This document shows, one piece after another, positions 1 to 11,050 of a stretch of DNA of 64,000 bases. The notes under the pieces are model-generated. The model was not told the origin of the DNA. It did no database searches and saw nothing but the letters and a program-made list of their open reading frames with translations. The number at the start of each line of letters is the position of its first letter. Within the stretch, counting starts at the first letter, position 1. Both the position numbers and the translations under genes were made by a program. Where the stretch lies: assembly GCF_000275845.1 (NCBI RefSeq), contig NW_006766923.1, positions 53,967 to 117,966 on the forward strand, written 5' to 3'. Source of the DNA: Dichomitus squalens LYAD-421 SS1 (lineage: Eukaryota > Basidiomycota > Agaricomycetes > Polyporales > Polyporaceae).

Positions 1-1277
1 GACCGCGCGCGCGCCGAAACCGAACGTAGAGAGCCCGTGCAGGATCACGCCCCCAAAGCCCGCGGCTTGGCCGATCGCGGGGTCTGCAAGTGCNCGGGGG
101 GGGGGGTCAGCGTGGGTACGTGCGGGAGAACGGGAGGAGGATGGGAGGGGAAGAGAGGGGAGGGGCACGCACTGATATGGAGCTCGTTGTAGTCGCCGCT
201 GAGGCGGTAGAGGACGGCCTGCTCGGGCGTCGTCTGGTCGCGGACGATCCAGTCGGGCTTGCGGTCCTTGGGGGGCTGCTTCGCCTGCGGGGGGCCGGCG
301 ATGCGCTTGGAGAAGTTGGTGCCGGTCGCCTTGGCGCCGAGGTTGAAGGAGCCGCTCTGCGGTCGGGCGGGTCAGATGGGTTGTGTCGAGGGCGAATGAC
401 ACTACAGGAGGCGTGCGCACGGCGCGCGGGCGGTGTTCGAGAGAGGGAGGCAGGGAAGGGACTCACGAAGAGCTTGGCGTAGACCGTGCCATGAGGGTCT
501 ACAAGCGTAGACTCGTTCTCGAGGATGATGCCCGACTCTGCGCATGCCAAGTCAGCGAGTGCGCGTCATGGCGGAAGACTGCGGGGCGTACTGTTCTCGC
601 TCACTCCGACAACCCGCTTCTTGACCTTCCAGCCGGGGCCGCTTACGGCGGGGAGAGGCTTAAGGATCTCAATTGACTGGCTGCCGTGCACCTAGCATAG
701 GAGGTAGTCAGTTCCTGACCGCGACGGAGACTTTGCGGAGAACTTACGCCACGGTTGGGATCGAATTTGGGGAGGCCGGGAGCGCGCTTGCCGCCGGTCA
801 TGAGCTGACGGAAGTTGACGACATCCTGGCTCGTGCCTGGAAAGCGAGAGGAAGGAGACCGGTATGAGTAAGAGTGGTACTGCGAGCATGAGGGAAAGAA
901 GACAGACCTTTAAAAGGGAGGACAACGGGGTAGGTGGGGAAAGGAGTCCACGACTTGTCTAGATAGCAAATAAGGGCTATGTCCTCATGGAACCATGGTA
1001 AGGAACATACCGAGCTCTGGCGAGGATGGGAGGATGAGGGTTAGGAGCTGGTAAACGACGGCGAGGTTGTACAGACGCACCGTTGATGATGGCGAAGTCA
1101 TCACGCTTCGCGCCAATACCTACGCCGTAGATGAGGATGTCCCTCTGGTTCCAGGACACCTATCGGAGAGAGACTCGCTGGGTCAGGAGCATGCTCATCG
1201 TTGGACACGGTTTGACGTACGGGCTGGTCGTCGTCCTGGAAGCCGACAGCGGAGGCGAGATCGTATTGCTGGGACAT
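1..1277 (-). CDS. MaoC-like 2-enoyl-CoA hydratase, peroxisomal type; 3' end outside window
   Basis: Expected to hydrate trans-2-enoyl-CoA in peroxisomal beta-oxidation (MaoC/hydratase-2, hot-dog fold). I read nine exons on the minus strand: 1221-1277, 1081-1159, 1011-1016, 908-958, 748-836, 592-691, 467-537, 173-356 and 1-83, all with GT-AG introns and consistent phase. The start ATG at 1277 begins MSQQYDLASAV. Landmarks in order are IGAKRDDF, FPTYPVVLPFKG, VHGSQSIEILKPLP, the hydratase-2 signature LSGDYNELHI (catalytic Asp and His present) and GFGGVILHGLSTFGFGAR. The signature usually reads N-P-L-H; here the Pro is Glu. The third exon is only 6 nt and supplies the Glu-Leu of the family's usual ELDK-like stretch. 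It diverges from the YTM1 relic downstream. An unresolved base (94) and a G-run lie in the last visible intron. The C-terminus is not in the window. Confidence 0.87.
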
Positions 1278-1389
1278 GTTCGTTCAGTGGGAGCACTCGT
1301 TCAAGGGGTTGAGTGGTACGAGAGTCGGAGAGGGGGGAGAGCGCGGGGTAATATGTCGCGAGATGCGGGGCAGGTTGCGCGTCGGGCCG

Positions 1390-3145
1390 CGGACATACAC
1401 CGGTCGTCCGGCGGGAAGACAGTGCCCGAGGACCGAAGCTGCTGATCTTGACGCGTCCTCGTGACGGCGCCTGTGACGAACGCGTCAACGTGTGACTGCC
1501 TCGGATCTCCTCTCGCTCGGGCCAGTCGCTCCTTGTCTTGCGTCCTCCCCGCTCGAGAAATTCCACTCCGTCTACGCCACTAGCATTGTGTCAAGGTCGG
1601 CTGCGCCTTATACCCCTGACATCACAGAGCCCGTAGATCCCGATGGCATGGAAGCGACATATAGCTCTCCCAGTTGCCTGTCAACAACCTGAAGGCCGCG
1701 CTCTCATTCCCCAAGCCCATCCCATTTGAGTACCTACTCTGGACGTCCGCGGGGTTGTATCGAGAGGGATGTTGGAGAGGTGCGCTTAAATTTGCCGTAC
1801 GTCCACTTCATGACGTTTGACAACGTGTCACGTAGGAGGAGACTCCTGAGATTGAGTTCTTTGGGTCGGTTTTGCTGCTTCAGCGGGTGTTCAGCCCCCT
1901 TCACGAAGACTAAGTATCCTTGTTATCATGTCCGATCCTCGTGCCTGTCGCCATCCCAATTACATGTGTCCCTACTGCCTTTCCAAGCGAACCACACGGC
2001 GGAGGCTGGACACTTGACGGGACAAGCGACAGAATGAGTTCAGCACCGGCTTCGCCACTTTTTGCCCTCGTATTCCATCCCTCCAAAGGCATCTTCGCAT
2101 CCTCACGTCGTCCAACTTGTAGCCTCGTTGAACGGTGCGCAGATGCATCTACCTTGTACTGTACGTTTCTTGCGGTGAGCCCTGCCTCGGTCGACAGGCT
2201 GAGCTATGCTTGACTATGCACCTGCCAGACGACCGCTAATCGTTGAAAGGACTGGTCTCCGAGCGTCTGCTAACATGACTGTAGATAAGTATGATGATGG
2301 TACAAGCGCATATAGTATGCTTTCTTTGTTCCATTGTGCACGCTGACTGCGTGCTGTCAGATACTTCCCTTTGGCTGATGGCACACTCTGTGTCCCCGAC
2401 CGCCCTCTAGAGCTCCTCTACACCGCCACCGTCTTCCTCCCATCCCGCCTGCATATCCGTCGTACTCTCTTCTGATGCTCTCGAGTCGCCTATTCCTGCA
2501 GCACGTCGCACGACCTCACAGCCCGTCTAACGCGTTTTCGACCTCTCCCCCGACGCTGGCCCTTCGAAAACGAGGACCCTCTTGTTTCTGCGCCTCCACA
2601 TCGCCCTGTATCATCAGCAAGACGCGGAGCTGCGGGTTCGACTCGACAGTGCAGCGATGAGCCGCCTCTTTGCCTCGATCTGCATGAAGCATACGCGGAC
2701 ACACTCACTGTATGCGTTGCAAGATCGCCCCCTCCGAGTCCCCGCTCTACCTCGCGCGGTCCGCAGACGCTCCGAGGGCCCTTGCTGCCGAGACGCCCCG
2801 CACCGCGTTCCCATATGGCCTCCACGCGGCGATGTCAACGTCTTCCGCTACGACGCTCTCCGGCCTCCCTCCTTGATCTTGCCACTTCCTCGTGCATAGC
2901 CCTACCTGCGGCGAGAACAGGAAGGAGACACTAACTGTAACGGGTGTGTGCGACGGAGTAGCGCGGCTGTGAGATCTGCGCAGCGCGAAGACCGCGGAGA
3001 CGGCATGACGGGCGTGGGAAGAGAGGTTGGTCAACAGTCGGTCGGTCGGAGTCAGCGGCAAGGGCAACGTTTGGGGCATGGAAGGTCGGATGGAGAGGGA
3101 GAGGGGCTGCCCGTCTCATCTCGAGAGGAAGCTCCTTGAGGTGCG
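1390..3145 (+). pseudogene. YTM1 relic I (dead copy of the WD-repeat ribosome-biogenesis gene)
   Basis: Nucleotide similarity to the intact YTM1 gene at 9145-11050 runs through the 5' flank (around 1390-1490), the N-terminal NLE-like region (FPKPIPFEYL at about 1715-1735), the segment matching EIEYFESVMPPQ (about 1850-1900), the GPSKTRT and CGFDSTVQ segments (2550-2660), the last exon start (about 2705-2840), and the 3' end (GGACATGGAAGGTCGG-like, 3075-3125). Frames are broken repeatedly and the region matching the middle WD repeats is largely missing. It sits immediately 5' of surface protein A, as the intact YTM1 sits 5' of surface protein B, so it is the decayed middle gene of a duplicated unit. 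The boundaries are approximate. Confidence 0.82.
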
Positions 3146-3709
3146 TGTTGAGGGTTTTCTACTTTGCACCTAGAAGAAACAAGATCAGTTTCGGAAGCTG
3201 ATGGTCGTTCCTTGGGGCATGGACGTGGCAGTGTGGATGCGATCGTAGTTAGAGAGCGAGCGTGGATGACATGCTGACGTCATTGTTGCCTGTATGTCGG
3301 ATATGTCAGACATCGGCACCGAGGCTGACAGCGTGGGCGCAGGCAGGCCGATCTCGAACTTTTGGAGTGAATTGGTTCACCAGTCCTGGCCTTCATCGAG
3401 AGCAAGAGAGCAAGGGAGCGGGTTGTCGGTGTTCATCCGGTTCGTCAAACCATCCGTCCAGGTTCTCTATGCATTGTTGATTTTCTGTTCTTTGGGACAC
3501 CTAGGCACATGGCCGTCTTCTGCGATGGGTATAAGTTGAGGCGTCTGTACGAAGCAGCACCGCTGAAATATTGCCCTGATTGAGTTCTGTCAAAATGCCT
3601 AGGAACCGCGCGATACCCATGCCATGGTATAAAGGTTACACACCGCGCATTTGCAAAAGTTTTGCTCTATCTACCCCCGCATCTCCTACGGGATCCGGGT
3701 TCCCATCCT
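3146..3709. other. Spacer between YTM1 relic I and surface protein A
   Basis: No gene seen. The first ~100 bp resemble the 3' flank of the intact YTM1 (a ccttgg...cacgtg-like stretch near 3210-3240 versus 11125-11155). The remainder should hold the promoter of the following gene. Confidence 0.4.
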
Positions 3710-5012
3710 ATGGAGTATGTGCAGTGTGCACAAGGTGACGGCGATGAGGCTATATGGGGTTGTATACCTATGAGGTGTGGTGCTGATTCTGCAGATGGCT
3801 ATAACATCTGTACAGATCAACCATCGGGTCACCCTGCAACCACCATTTTAGTGACGGGTTTTGGCATTTCCTTGTTCACCCTCCTACCCACTGGCATACC
3901 TACGCACCTGCTCTCCATCAAACCGCTACCGACACTCATTATCTCCGATGTCTACTATTCACCTTACACCATACACCTGGCGATATCTCCTCCTACTCCT
4001 TCCGGCACTCCTATCAGCATTCCTTCCAGCACTCCTTCCAGCACTCCTTCAAACACTCCTTCTAGTATCGTTACCAGCGACAATATCAAACCAGCTTCTG
4101 ACGTGCATTCCAACACCACCTCTACTACGACAACCAATCCCTTCGGCCCTACCGCCTCGCCGCTATCAACGAGCGGGCCATCTTTGGTATGTCCCTTTAC
4201 TCCCATTGGTAGCTGTTCATTCACATTAGCCTACCTTTGTTGTAGACGTCTTCCGCTCCTGTTCAAACGCACCCCAACTCCATACCTGTCCATGCTCCCG
4301 TATCTCATCCAGGGATGAGAACAGGCACGACTGCAGGCATCGCTGTGGGAGCTGTCTCACTTGCTATTGCTTGCGCCGTCCTGTTCGTATGGATACGCCG
4401 CAGGAGACGTCGCCCAACGCGGTTAGTTGGGGGAGCGACTCCAGGTACGAGCATATATCGCAGACGTTTAGTGTGCTCATGCTAAGATGACCGCCTTGGG
4501 TTTGTGCTAGATCTTGAAACCGCGACGGAGGAGATCCGGCCCCTGTCCTTGCCCTTCCCACTTCAACCAAACCGGCGGACCCAGTCACTTGCTACATTGG
4601 TCATTGAGAGTCTCTCGGACAACGATGGTAGGTCCCCAAATCCACATTCAGGTATGCAAGAAGCCATTCTCAATCAGTTATTACGACAGGTTCCCTCGTT
4701 CCTCAAGCAGTATCGGGTCTTGGCGTGTTAGTTCCTCTGGAGCCCTCGACCAGCATGGCGCCGATAATGTCAGAGAAACACGCTAATAGCACACACCGCA
4801 TCGCCGGACCTGTACAAGATCCCGCGGAGACGGATAGTGGAGCCTCGAGTAATCGGGCTAACACGCATACCGAGGGCATGAGAAGGCACGAGACGGACGG
4901 AGGTGTCCGCCTTGCTGGTGGGCGAGCGGGGGACGTTCTCGACAATGACCCTGATGGCCGGCGCGACTCCGTGGGATCTACCCTGCCCCCTCCCTACTCC
5001 GATTTCTTGTGA
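3710..5012 (+). CDS. Single-pass Ser/Thr-rich surface protein A with C-terminal PPPY tail
   Basis: Four exons: 3710-4186, 4246-4444, 4511-4627 and 4690-5012, all GT-AG. The ATG at 3710 (MEYVQCAQGD) is the first in-frame Met; no clear signal peptide follows it. The ectodomain has a Cys-containing head (about residues 1-50), then a Thr/Ser/Pro stalk with short repeats of the type SSTPSSTPSNTPSS, expected to be O-glycosylated. One membrane helix (GTTAGIAVGAVSLAIACAVL) follows, with an Arg cluster on its inner side. The cytoplasmic tail ends in ETDGGVRLAGGR and LPPPYSDFL. PPxY motifs bind WW domains, so tail-directed ubiquitination and endocytosis is an inference. Exon layout and tail match surface protein B closely, so the two are duplicates. 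I know no named family or function for the whole protein. Confidence 0.8.
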
Positions 5013-5043
5013 AATTGGGCAGGACCTGAAATTGGGCAGGACC
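5010..5043 (+). repeat. 17-bp tandem duplication over the stop codon of surface protein A
   Basis: The 17-mer TGAAATTGGGCAGGACC occurs twice head to tail (5010-5026 and 5027-5043). The first copy contains the TGA stop. A recent slippage or patch duplication with no effect on the protein. Confidence 0.9.
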
Positions 5044-5599
5044 GATGCTGATCCCGTACCATGGGCGAGCGATGCTCAACGATACCATGATCCTACGGAG
5101 CCGCCCGGTCTCCCTTCCGTCTCTTCAAGCGCCCGTTGGCTCGCCTGACCAAGTTTTTGTTCCACTACCGCTAATGTCTCCCTATCACCTCCCCCTCCCG
5201 CGCCTCTTCCCGTATTGTTATCCCTGCGTCCGGAATCTTCGAAGCTAAGGCTTTCGTGCCCTTGTGTCTCGGATACTGGGAGATGGTGAAGATTGTAAGT
5301 GGCGTTCCGTACATGGTAGCCCTGTCTCGACGCCTTTGACGTCCTTCGTCACGTTTAGCAGGTATGTAGTCTCACCATCTTATGCATCCCGTGTCTGATG
5401 GTCCTCCAGGGGGGAGAGACGCTGTAGTAGCAGTAGCGGTCATTTTATCATCGGAAGCATGAGACGGAAGCGTCGTAGGCTGTGATAAATACAAGGGACT
5501 TCATATGATGTAGCTGTGAGTAGATTAATACTGGCAACCAGTAGCCGCTATAATTCATTTTTGTCGGAAGGACGGTGAGTCGCGATTCAGGTGTATGAC
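5044..5599. other. No gene recognised
   Basis: Short frames only. No similarity to the neighbouring gene families is visible by eye. Confidence 0.4.
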
Positions 5600-6064
5600 A
5601 ACAGGGCATGATAGAAGGGATCAACAGGTAAGTACGCATAAGTACTCTGTGGCATGTGCTAGGAGCTATATCCGGTGTGGTCACAATTACGTGGCGAAGG
5701 GGTGCGGTACAGATAAATTCCGCTGCAGCGTTGAGGGAACATTCAATGTGCCATACATAACGAATGTCTTGAATCATGAGCAAGGAGAAAAGACGATGTA
5801 TACGTTCCCATCCTATCAAGCCGACAAACACGGAAGGGGTCCACAACTTGCGAACATCTAGATAGCCGATGGTGATGAATGTGCTTTGTCAAGTCCAAGA
5901 AGAGGATGTGGCGTAGGTGTCGGGATCTGGTTGACGACACGGCCTCCCATTGTAGGTGGTCGTCACTTACAGTCGACATAATTGAAGAAAGAGTTGCTGA
6001 CTTAGGAGTATGTACATGCATACATGAAGCCAGCAGTCGAGTCTGAATTGTCTTGTTGCGACAT
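5600..6064 (-). pseudogene. MaoC hydratase relic II (5' half)
   Basis: On the minus strand, GAACATGTCGCAACAAGAC at about 6050-6068 matches the start of the intact hydratase gene (GAACATGTCCCAGCAATAC). Further down, the intron end CTATCTAGA and the exon that encodes KSWTPFP are recognisable around 5830-5865. No open frame connects them. With the YTM1 5'-flank relic just beyond it, this repeats the divergent MaoC/YTM1 arrangement seen at 1-3145. The downstream limit is uncertain. Confidence 0.55.
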
Positions 6065-6107
6065 GTTCCTTCAAGGAAGTACAACTAAGCCGAAGATTTT
6101 GTACTAG

Positions 6108-6340
6108 GTGTACTTTTACATAGCGTCGGGTGATACGAGAGCAGGGGTTGTCGTTGGGTGGGAAGAGAGTGCCCGAGGACCGAAGCTCAGCGATAATAGC
6201 GAATACGTGCCGAAGGAGCCAAGGCTTGCCCTTTTCTTGCTATCACTATCAGGTGCTCCAAAACTGAGTCTCGGATTCATCGGGACACCGCTCGCTATAT
6301 TTGCCGTACACTAGGGTCTCGCTCAACGTTACGCGGACGT
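6108..6340 (+). pseudogene. Relic of YTM1 5' flank
   Basis: The 20-mer AGTGCCCGAGGACCGAAGCT, with a shared GGGAAGA just before it, occurs both here (about 6160-6188) and in the 5' flank of YTM1 relic I (about 1410-1440). No YTM1 coding similarity follows; an oxygenase gene begins at 6643 instead. I read this as the truncated right edge of a second MaoC/YTM1 unit. Confidence 0.45.
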
Positions 6341-6642
6341 AGTCTTCTACTTCGATGAAGCGAACGTCGCGGGAACTTGTCCTGTTCTGCTCGCTTCTGT
6401 ACCATCGTTCACTCACGGTGTGGAAAGATACTGAGGAACCGTTGGAGCTCGAAGGTTGAGCGCGATCTCACGGAACGTACTGCGTGCAACCCAACGTCAG
6501 CCAAGCCACGCAATTAGTCTCATTCCCGAAGACCTTTAAACTTAAAAGTAGGTCCCGAGCCCACTTGCTGTTCCCTCTCCGCTCTAGCGTCACAAGTCTT
6601 AAGCCCTGAAACAGCGACAGGCGAACGCACAGCTTCCCCAAG

Positions 6643-8239
6643 ATGCCTGGCACAACCATTCCTCCCGTCCCACATTATCAGCATGCGCCAGTGACGCAAG
6701 AAGACTGTGAGTCCATCTGTACTCGAGAGCACTGTCAGCGCTGAAATATTTTGCAGTGGACTATGCCGATCTAGCCATCATTGACATATCTAAGGCTAAA
6801 ACCCCCGAGGGACGTCAAGAGCTGGCTCCGTTGGTTCGCGAGGCCATGCGTACCTATGGATTCTTGTATATCGTGAATCATGGGCTGACTCAAGCCGAGG
6901 TATGATCCTCAAAATGTGTAGTCGAATTGTAAGCAACATAGTAGGACTAACACACCTTGTACAGAATGATCGCATGTCCGACATTGCAGATATTCCCTTG
7001 TCCCATGTCTCAGACGAAGAGAAGGCCAACTTCGTCGGTAAGATCAAGGAAGTAGGCTCGTATAGGGGCTATAAGCCGCGTCAATTCTGGGTGAGCTTTG
7101 CAATATGACTACGGATCCCCTCTGTTGCTCAGAAATACTCCGCCTCAGACGATCGACAATGGCGTTCGCGACCAGATAGAGCACTATAATAGTGTGTATT
7201 GTCTTGGATAATAGAAATCAAACACCACTGACCTCCTGTAGTGCATCGGCTCATCTTCAATCAGCAGCACCCCAAGGCGCTTCAGCCTTTCCTGCCCGAG
7301 TTACGGGCCTTCACAGAGCACAACCACTACAACGTCCTCCATCCTATCCTCAGGTACGCAACATGGGAGTAACAACGTCCTTCTTCTGACGTATGTGCAG
7401 ATTGCTCGCCTTGGGCTTAGAGCTGCCCGAAGAAACCTTCGTCAAACTGCACAACTTCGACGCCGAAGGGGAAACGTACCGTAAGGCATCTCTTTTCATT
7501 CCTCTTCGGTACCGTTCACATCTTTTTACCAGTCCGCTTTATGAAGTAGTAAGTCTGGCCCACAGCCTCAGCTTATAGGCTTAAGTCAAATTCCTAGGAT
7601 ACATGTTAGTTTCCCCAGGACAGATGACGACGAATCTAAGACACGGAACGTGTGGTTGAAGGGACACACTGGTATGTACCACTCCGTAACCACGACGTAT
7701 CCAATATAGCTCCTGAACTATATATCCTGGGTAGACATTGGCACCATCTCGCTCCTCTGGAGTCAACCTGTCACAGCGCTGCAGATCATGTCTCCGGACG
7801 GGAAGTGGCGCTATGTGAAGCACATCCCTAACGGCATCGTATGTCGCTAGTCATGCATGTCCTGAGCAGGAAACGACACTTACTTAGAGATACACAGATT
7901 GCGAACGCAGGCGACTCGCTGGAGATGATGTCTGGCGGATACTATAAAGCTACGATCCATCGGGTGTTCCAACCTCCTGCGGACCAACGTGGCTACTCCC
8001 GTCTAGGCCTCTTCTACTTCGCGTCCGGCGACGACGACGTGCGCATCCTGCCGTTGGAAGAAAGCCCTGTGCTGAAGCGAGTTGGGATCGTGAGGAGGTG
8101 TGCGGACGAAGACGCGCCGACAATGGGCGAATGGCGGCGGGCACGCACGAAAGTGTATGGGCTCTCCGAGTTACAGCGCAAGGACGACGTCGTCGAGGAG
8201 CAAATCGTCAACGGATTGGTTGTGAGGCATTACAATTGA
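6643..8239 (+). CDS. 2OG-Fe(II) oxygenase paralogue 1 (isopenicillin N synthase-like)
   Basis: Ten exons: 6643-6706, 6757-6899, 6965-7090, 7149-7191, 7242-7353, 7401-7480, 7533-7548, 7610-7671, 7735-7838 and 7898-8239, giving 363 aa in a consistent frame. The N-terminal DIOX_N-type domain (LAIIDISKAKTPEGRQ, GFLYIVNHGL) is followed by the jelly-roll 2OG-FeII domain. The iron ligands read as H214, D216 (GHTDIG) and H271 (IHRVFQPP), with R281 (DQRGYSRLG) as the likely 2-oxoglutarate or substrate carboxylate anchor. The first two positions equal those quoted for Aspergillus IPNS. An intron splits the iron-binding Asp codon. The 7th exon is 16 nt and encodes RFMKY. Very similar to paralogue 6 on the other strand. 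Cytosolic; substrate unknown. Confidence 0.9.
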
Positions 8240-8689
8240 GTGGGAATGGGGGCAGAAGCGTGCACCGGGCACATAGGCGGTGTTCGGCTGTTCGTGAGAG
8301 CCTGCTGATACGGCGTCGAATTGAGAAGGATTTGCACCATGAGGAATGTACGTATGCAGATATAAGGTAGTTGTACTAGTAGCGACGAAGCATTGAAGCA
8401 GAGGTACACACGCTCTGCATCATGGGACCTATGACTAGATTGTTGGAATCCTGGCGTCAAGATGGCGAGCTCGCGGAACGAGCGCCACAGGTCCCGCCCC
8501 CCGACGGATACCCGCGCCCTTATCTACCCCTATTCTACTGTGTATATAAGGTCTATTGTATGTACTATGTACGGCACGCGTTTGCACCGGCCAAACGCGA
8601 ATCCCATTTGTGCCCGCTTGCCCTCGAACTTCTTCATAGATGACTGATAGAACCGACGTACCCGGAGACATGGGATTGCTCTGATGCCA
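8240..8689. other. Spacer, no gene
   Basis: 3' flank of oxygenase 1. A TGTATATAAGG stretch near 8541-8551 is a TATA-like sequence with no gene clearly attached. Confidence 0.35.
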
Positions 8690-8860
8690 GACCAGCAGGT
8701 TACAAGATGAGGGCGATAAGGGTCTTGCAATATCATGGGTGCTACTGTGGATGCGAGCACACAGTGATTTCGAGCAGCGCGACTTACTGTTCTCCGCCAC
8801 AATACCCTTCGGTGTCTTCCTCCTATGTTGCTCACCGCAGAGAGAGACTCGAAGATTTCA
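8690..8860 (-). pseudogene. MaoC hydratase relic III (exon 6-7 fragment)
   Basis: Minus-strand reading around 8770-8830 gives KTPKGIVAEN followed by a donor-like GTAAG, matching KKRVVGVSEN plus donor in the intact hydratase. After a CACAG acceptor it gives APMILQD, against SGIILEN. The rest is missing. It lies upstream of the intact YTM1 in divergent orientation, as expected if the MaoC/YTM1 pair was copied as a block and this MaoC copy then decayed. Confidence 0.45.
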
Positions 8861-9144
8861 GTCGGCTGCCGGTCACGGTCGTCCCGCGTGGTCGGTGGCT
8901 GAGCAGAGCCTGAGGTAGCTGATCTCGACGCGCGTCGCGGCGAAATGTCACAACACGCGTCCCAATGTGATGATTTGCGTGACAGTGACAAAAATATTCC
9001 TCTCTGCGGCTCATCCCAGTCCCGAGGCTGCTCGTCCTGCTCTGCCTGCGCTTCCGGGCTGTCTGCTGTGCTTGTGCCTTCGCTGCTTCTTGCAGGTGTC
9101 CATATATCTCTGAACGCTCCTGCTATAGTGCTTGCTCGCCCTTC

Positions 9145-11050
9145 ATGACGTCGACTTCGGAGCCTAATCACCCCGTGGTTTTCACCACGCAAACTCCCTA
9201 CCCCTTGCCGTCCCAAAAGTTCATGATTCCAACTTCATGGAAGCGCTACCAGCTATCTCAGCTTGTGAACAAGGCGCTTTCACTACCAAGGCCTATCCCG
9301 TTTGAGTTCCTTGTTCGAGGAGAGATTCTCCGCGGAACGTTAGCAGAATGGTGTGCCGAGAGCGGTGTCGGAGAGGTGCGTCAAGTCCAAAATTCTTTTC
9401 CTCATCGCTTCCTGAATCCATGCGACTGTGTAGGAAGAGACTCTTGAGATAGAGTATTTTGAGTCGGTTATGCCGCCTCAGCGGATGTCCTCTCTCCCTC
9501 ACGAAGACTGGGTTTCTTCGATATCATGTCAAACACTTGGGTATGTACGCATTCCTAGACCGTTATCTTTGCCCCTGTGCGTTCCTGTTGCTGTGACTCC
9601 ACTCCTTTGTGAACGCTGGGAGGACTTCGACCCTCAATTCAGGTCCAGTCTGCGTCGTATCCGCGGTTTCCGACGAATTTTGTGCAATTATGTGTGATCT
9701 GGGCTGAGTAAAACCCCATACTTACACTCGATCTGCGGCCCGTGCTCATGGTAATTGGGTCCATCCATATCGTGTGGGGCAATTTAGGAAGACGGAGAGT
9801 GTTGCAATCCGAAAGCGCTTCCTGATACTTATTGTCAAAATGAAAATTTGCTAGCAGAGGGATGGACTAGGTACCGCAACCTCCGAAACGCCTGCTCGTC
9901 GAAGTGTTCTACTATCTCGTTGCATCTGACCTGTGTAAAATCCCGCTCTTCACGCAGACACACTGATCACAGCCTCTCCCATAGGCACTTCCTCACTGCT
10001 TCGTACGATGGCGCCATCCGTGTCTTTGACTACCCCCAAAAACTCCTCCAGACTGTCTCTGTACATCCCGTGCCCATCACTTCGATAGCCGTCGTTCCCT
10101 CCGACTCGCCCGACTCGCATCTCATCGCTAGCGCATCGCACGACCTCACTGCACGTCTGACTCGGGTCGATCTCTCACAAACCGCCGGCCCTTCGAAAGC
10201 ACAGACTGTCGCGTCTCTGCACCTCCACACCGCCCCCGTCTCCTCCGTCGCCGCGAACGCCTCGGGCTCGCATATACTAACTTCATCGTGGGACGGCCTC
10301 ATTGGTCTCTTCGACTCGTCAGTACCGACTACGGACGAAGTCCCTGCGGACAACACTGCCAACGGAGACCGCAAAAAACGCCGCAAGGTCGGGGAAGATG
10401 GCGACCCCGCGCGTCCAAAACGCAAAGCGCCCACTGCAGTGCTGAAGAGCCACACCGCGCGTGTGTCTCGCGTCGTCTTCGGTCGCGACGCGAAGGGCAC
10501 GAGCGCGTTCAGCTGTGGGTTCGACTCGACGGTACGCACGTGGGACGTCGAGAACGGCGTTTGCACCGGGACGATTGTGCGTTGTATTAGAGTGTCCAAT
10601 CGGCTATATACTCACTCTATGTACCTATAGACTGCTTCCACAAAGCCCTTCCTCGACCTTGCGCTCTCCCGCGACGGCTCTACTGCTCTCGCAGCCTCGA
10701 CAGACCGCACAGTCTCCCAATATGACCTCCGTGCCGCGATGACCTCCGCGACGACCCCGTCGATTGCCTCCCTCGCGCATCCCGCGACCCCATCTTGTAT
10801 CGCCGTCTCCCCAGCCGAGGGGAGCGAGCAGCAGCTTGTGACGGGCGCATACGACGGGGTGGTGCGGCTATGGGATTTGAGGAGCACGAAGAGCGCAGTG
10901 GCAGCGTTCAGGGCGTGGGAGGATAGGAAGGAGGGGGGGAGGAAGGTACTAAGTGTGGACTGGGCGAGGGGGCTGGTCGGGGTTGGCGGCGAGGGTGGGG
11001 TAGAGGTGTGGAAGGTCGGGGAAGGAGAGCGGCTGTCCATCTCGTCCTGA
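9145..11050 (+). CDS. YTM1: YTM1, WD-repeat protein of the PeBoW/Nop7 60S ribosome-assembly complex
   Basis: Nucleolar factor (WDR12 in animals) that works with Erb1 and Nop7 in pre-60S maturation and is released by the AAA protein Rea1. Four exons: 9145-9375, 9434-9540, 9985-10576 and 10631-11050, encoding 449 aa, normal for the family. Residues 5-100 form the UBL-like NLE domain (VVFTTQTPYPLP, PFEFLVRGEIL) that contacts the Rea1 MIDAS domain. WD repeats follow, including HFLTASYDGAIRVFDYP, SHDLTARLT, LTSSWDGLIGLFD, SCGFDSTVRTWD and VTGAYDGVVRLWD, with a basic linker KKRRK near residue 230. Intron 2 is 444 nt, much longer than other introns here. This is the only intact copy; three relics lie in the window. 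Confidence 0.95.

Noticed and set aside
8530..9216. 228-codon minus frame over the YTM1 5' region
   Set aside because: Overlaps the YTM1 start and 5' flank in antisense; only the short MaoC-like fragment inside it has support.
10030..10599. 189-codon minus frame
   Set aside because: Antisense to YTM1 WD-repeat exon.
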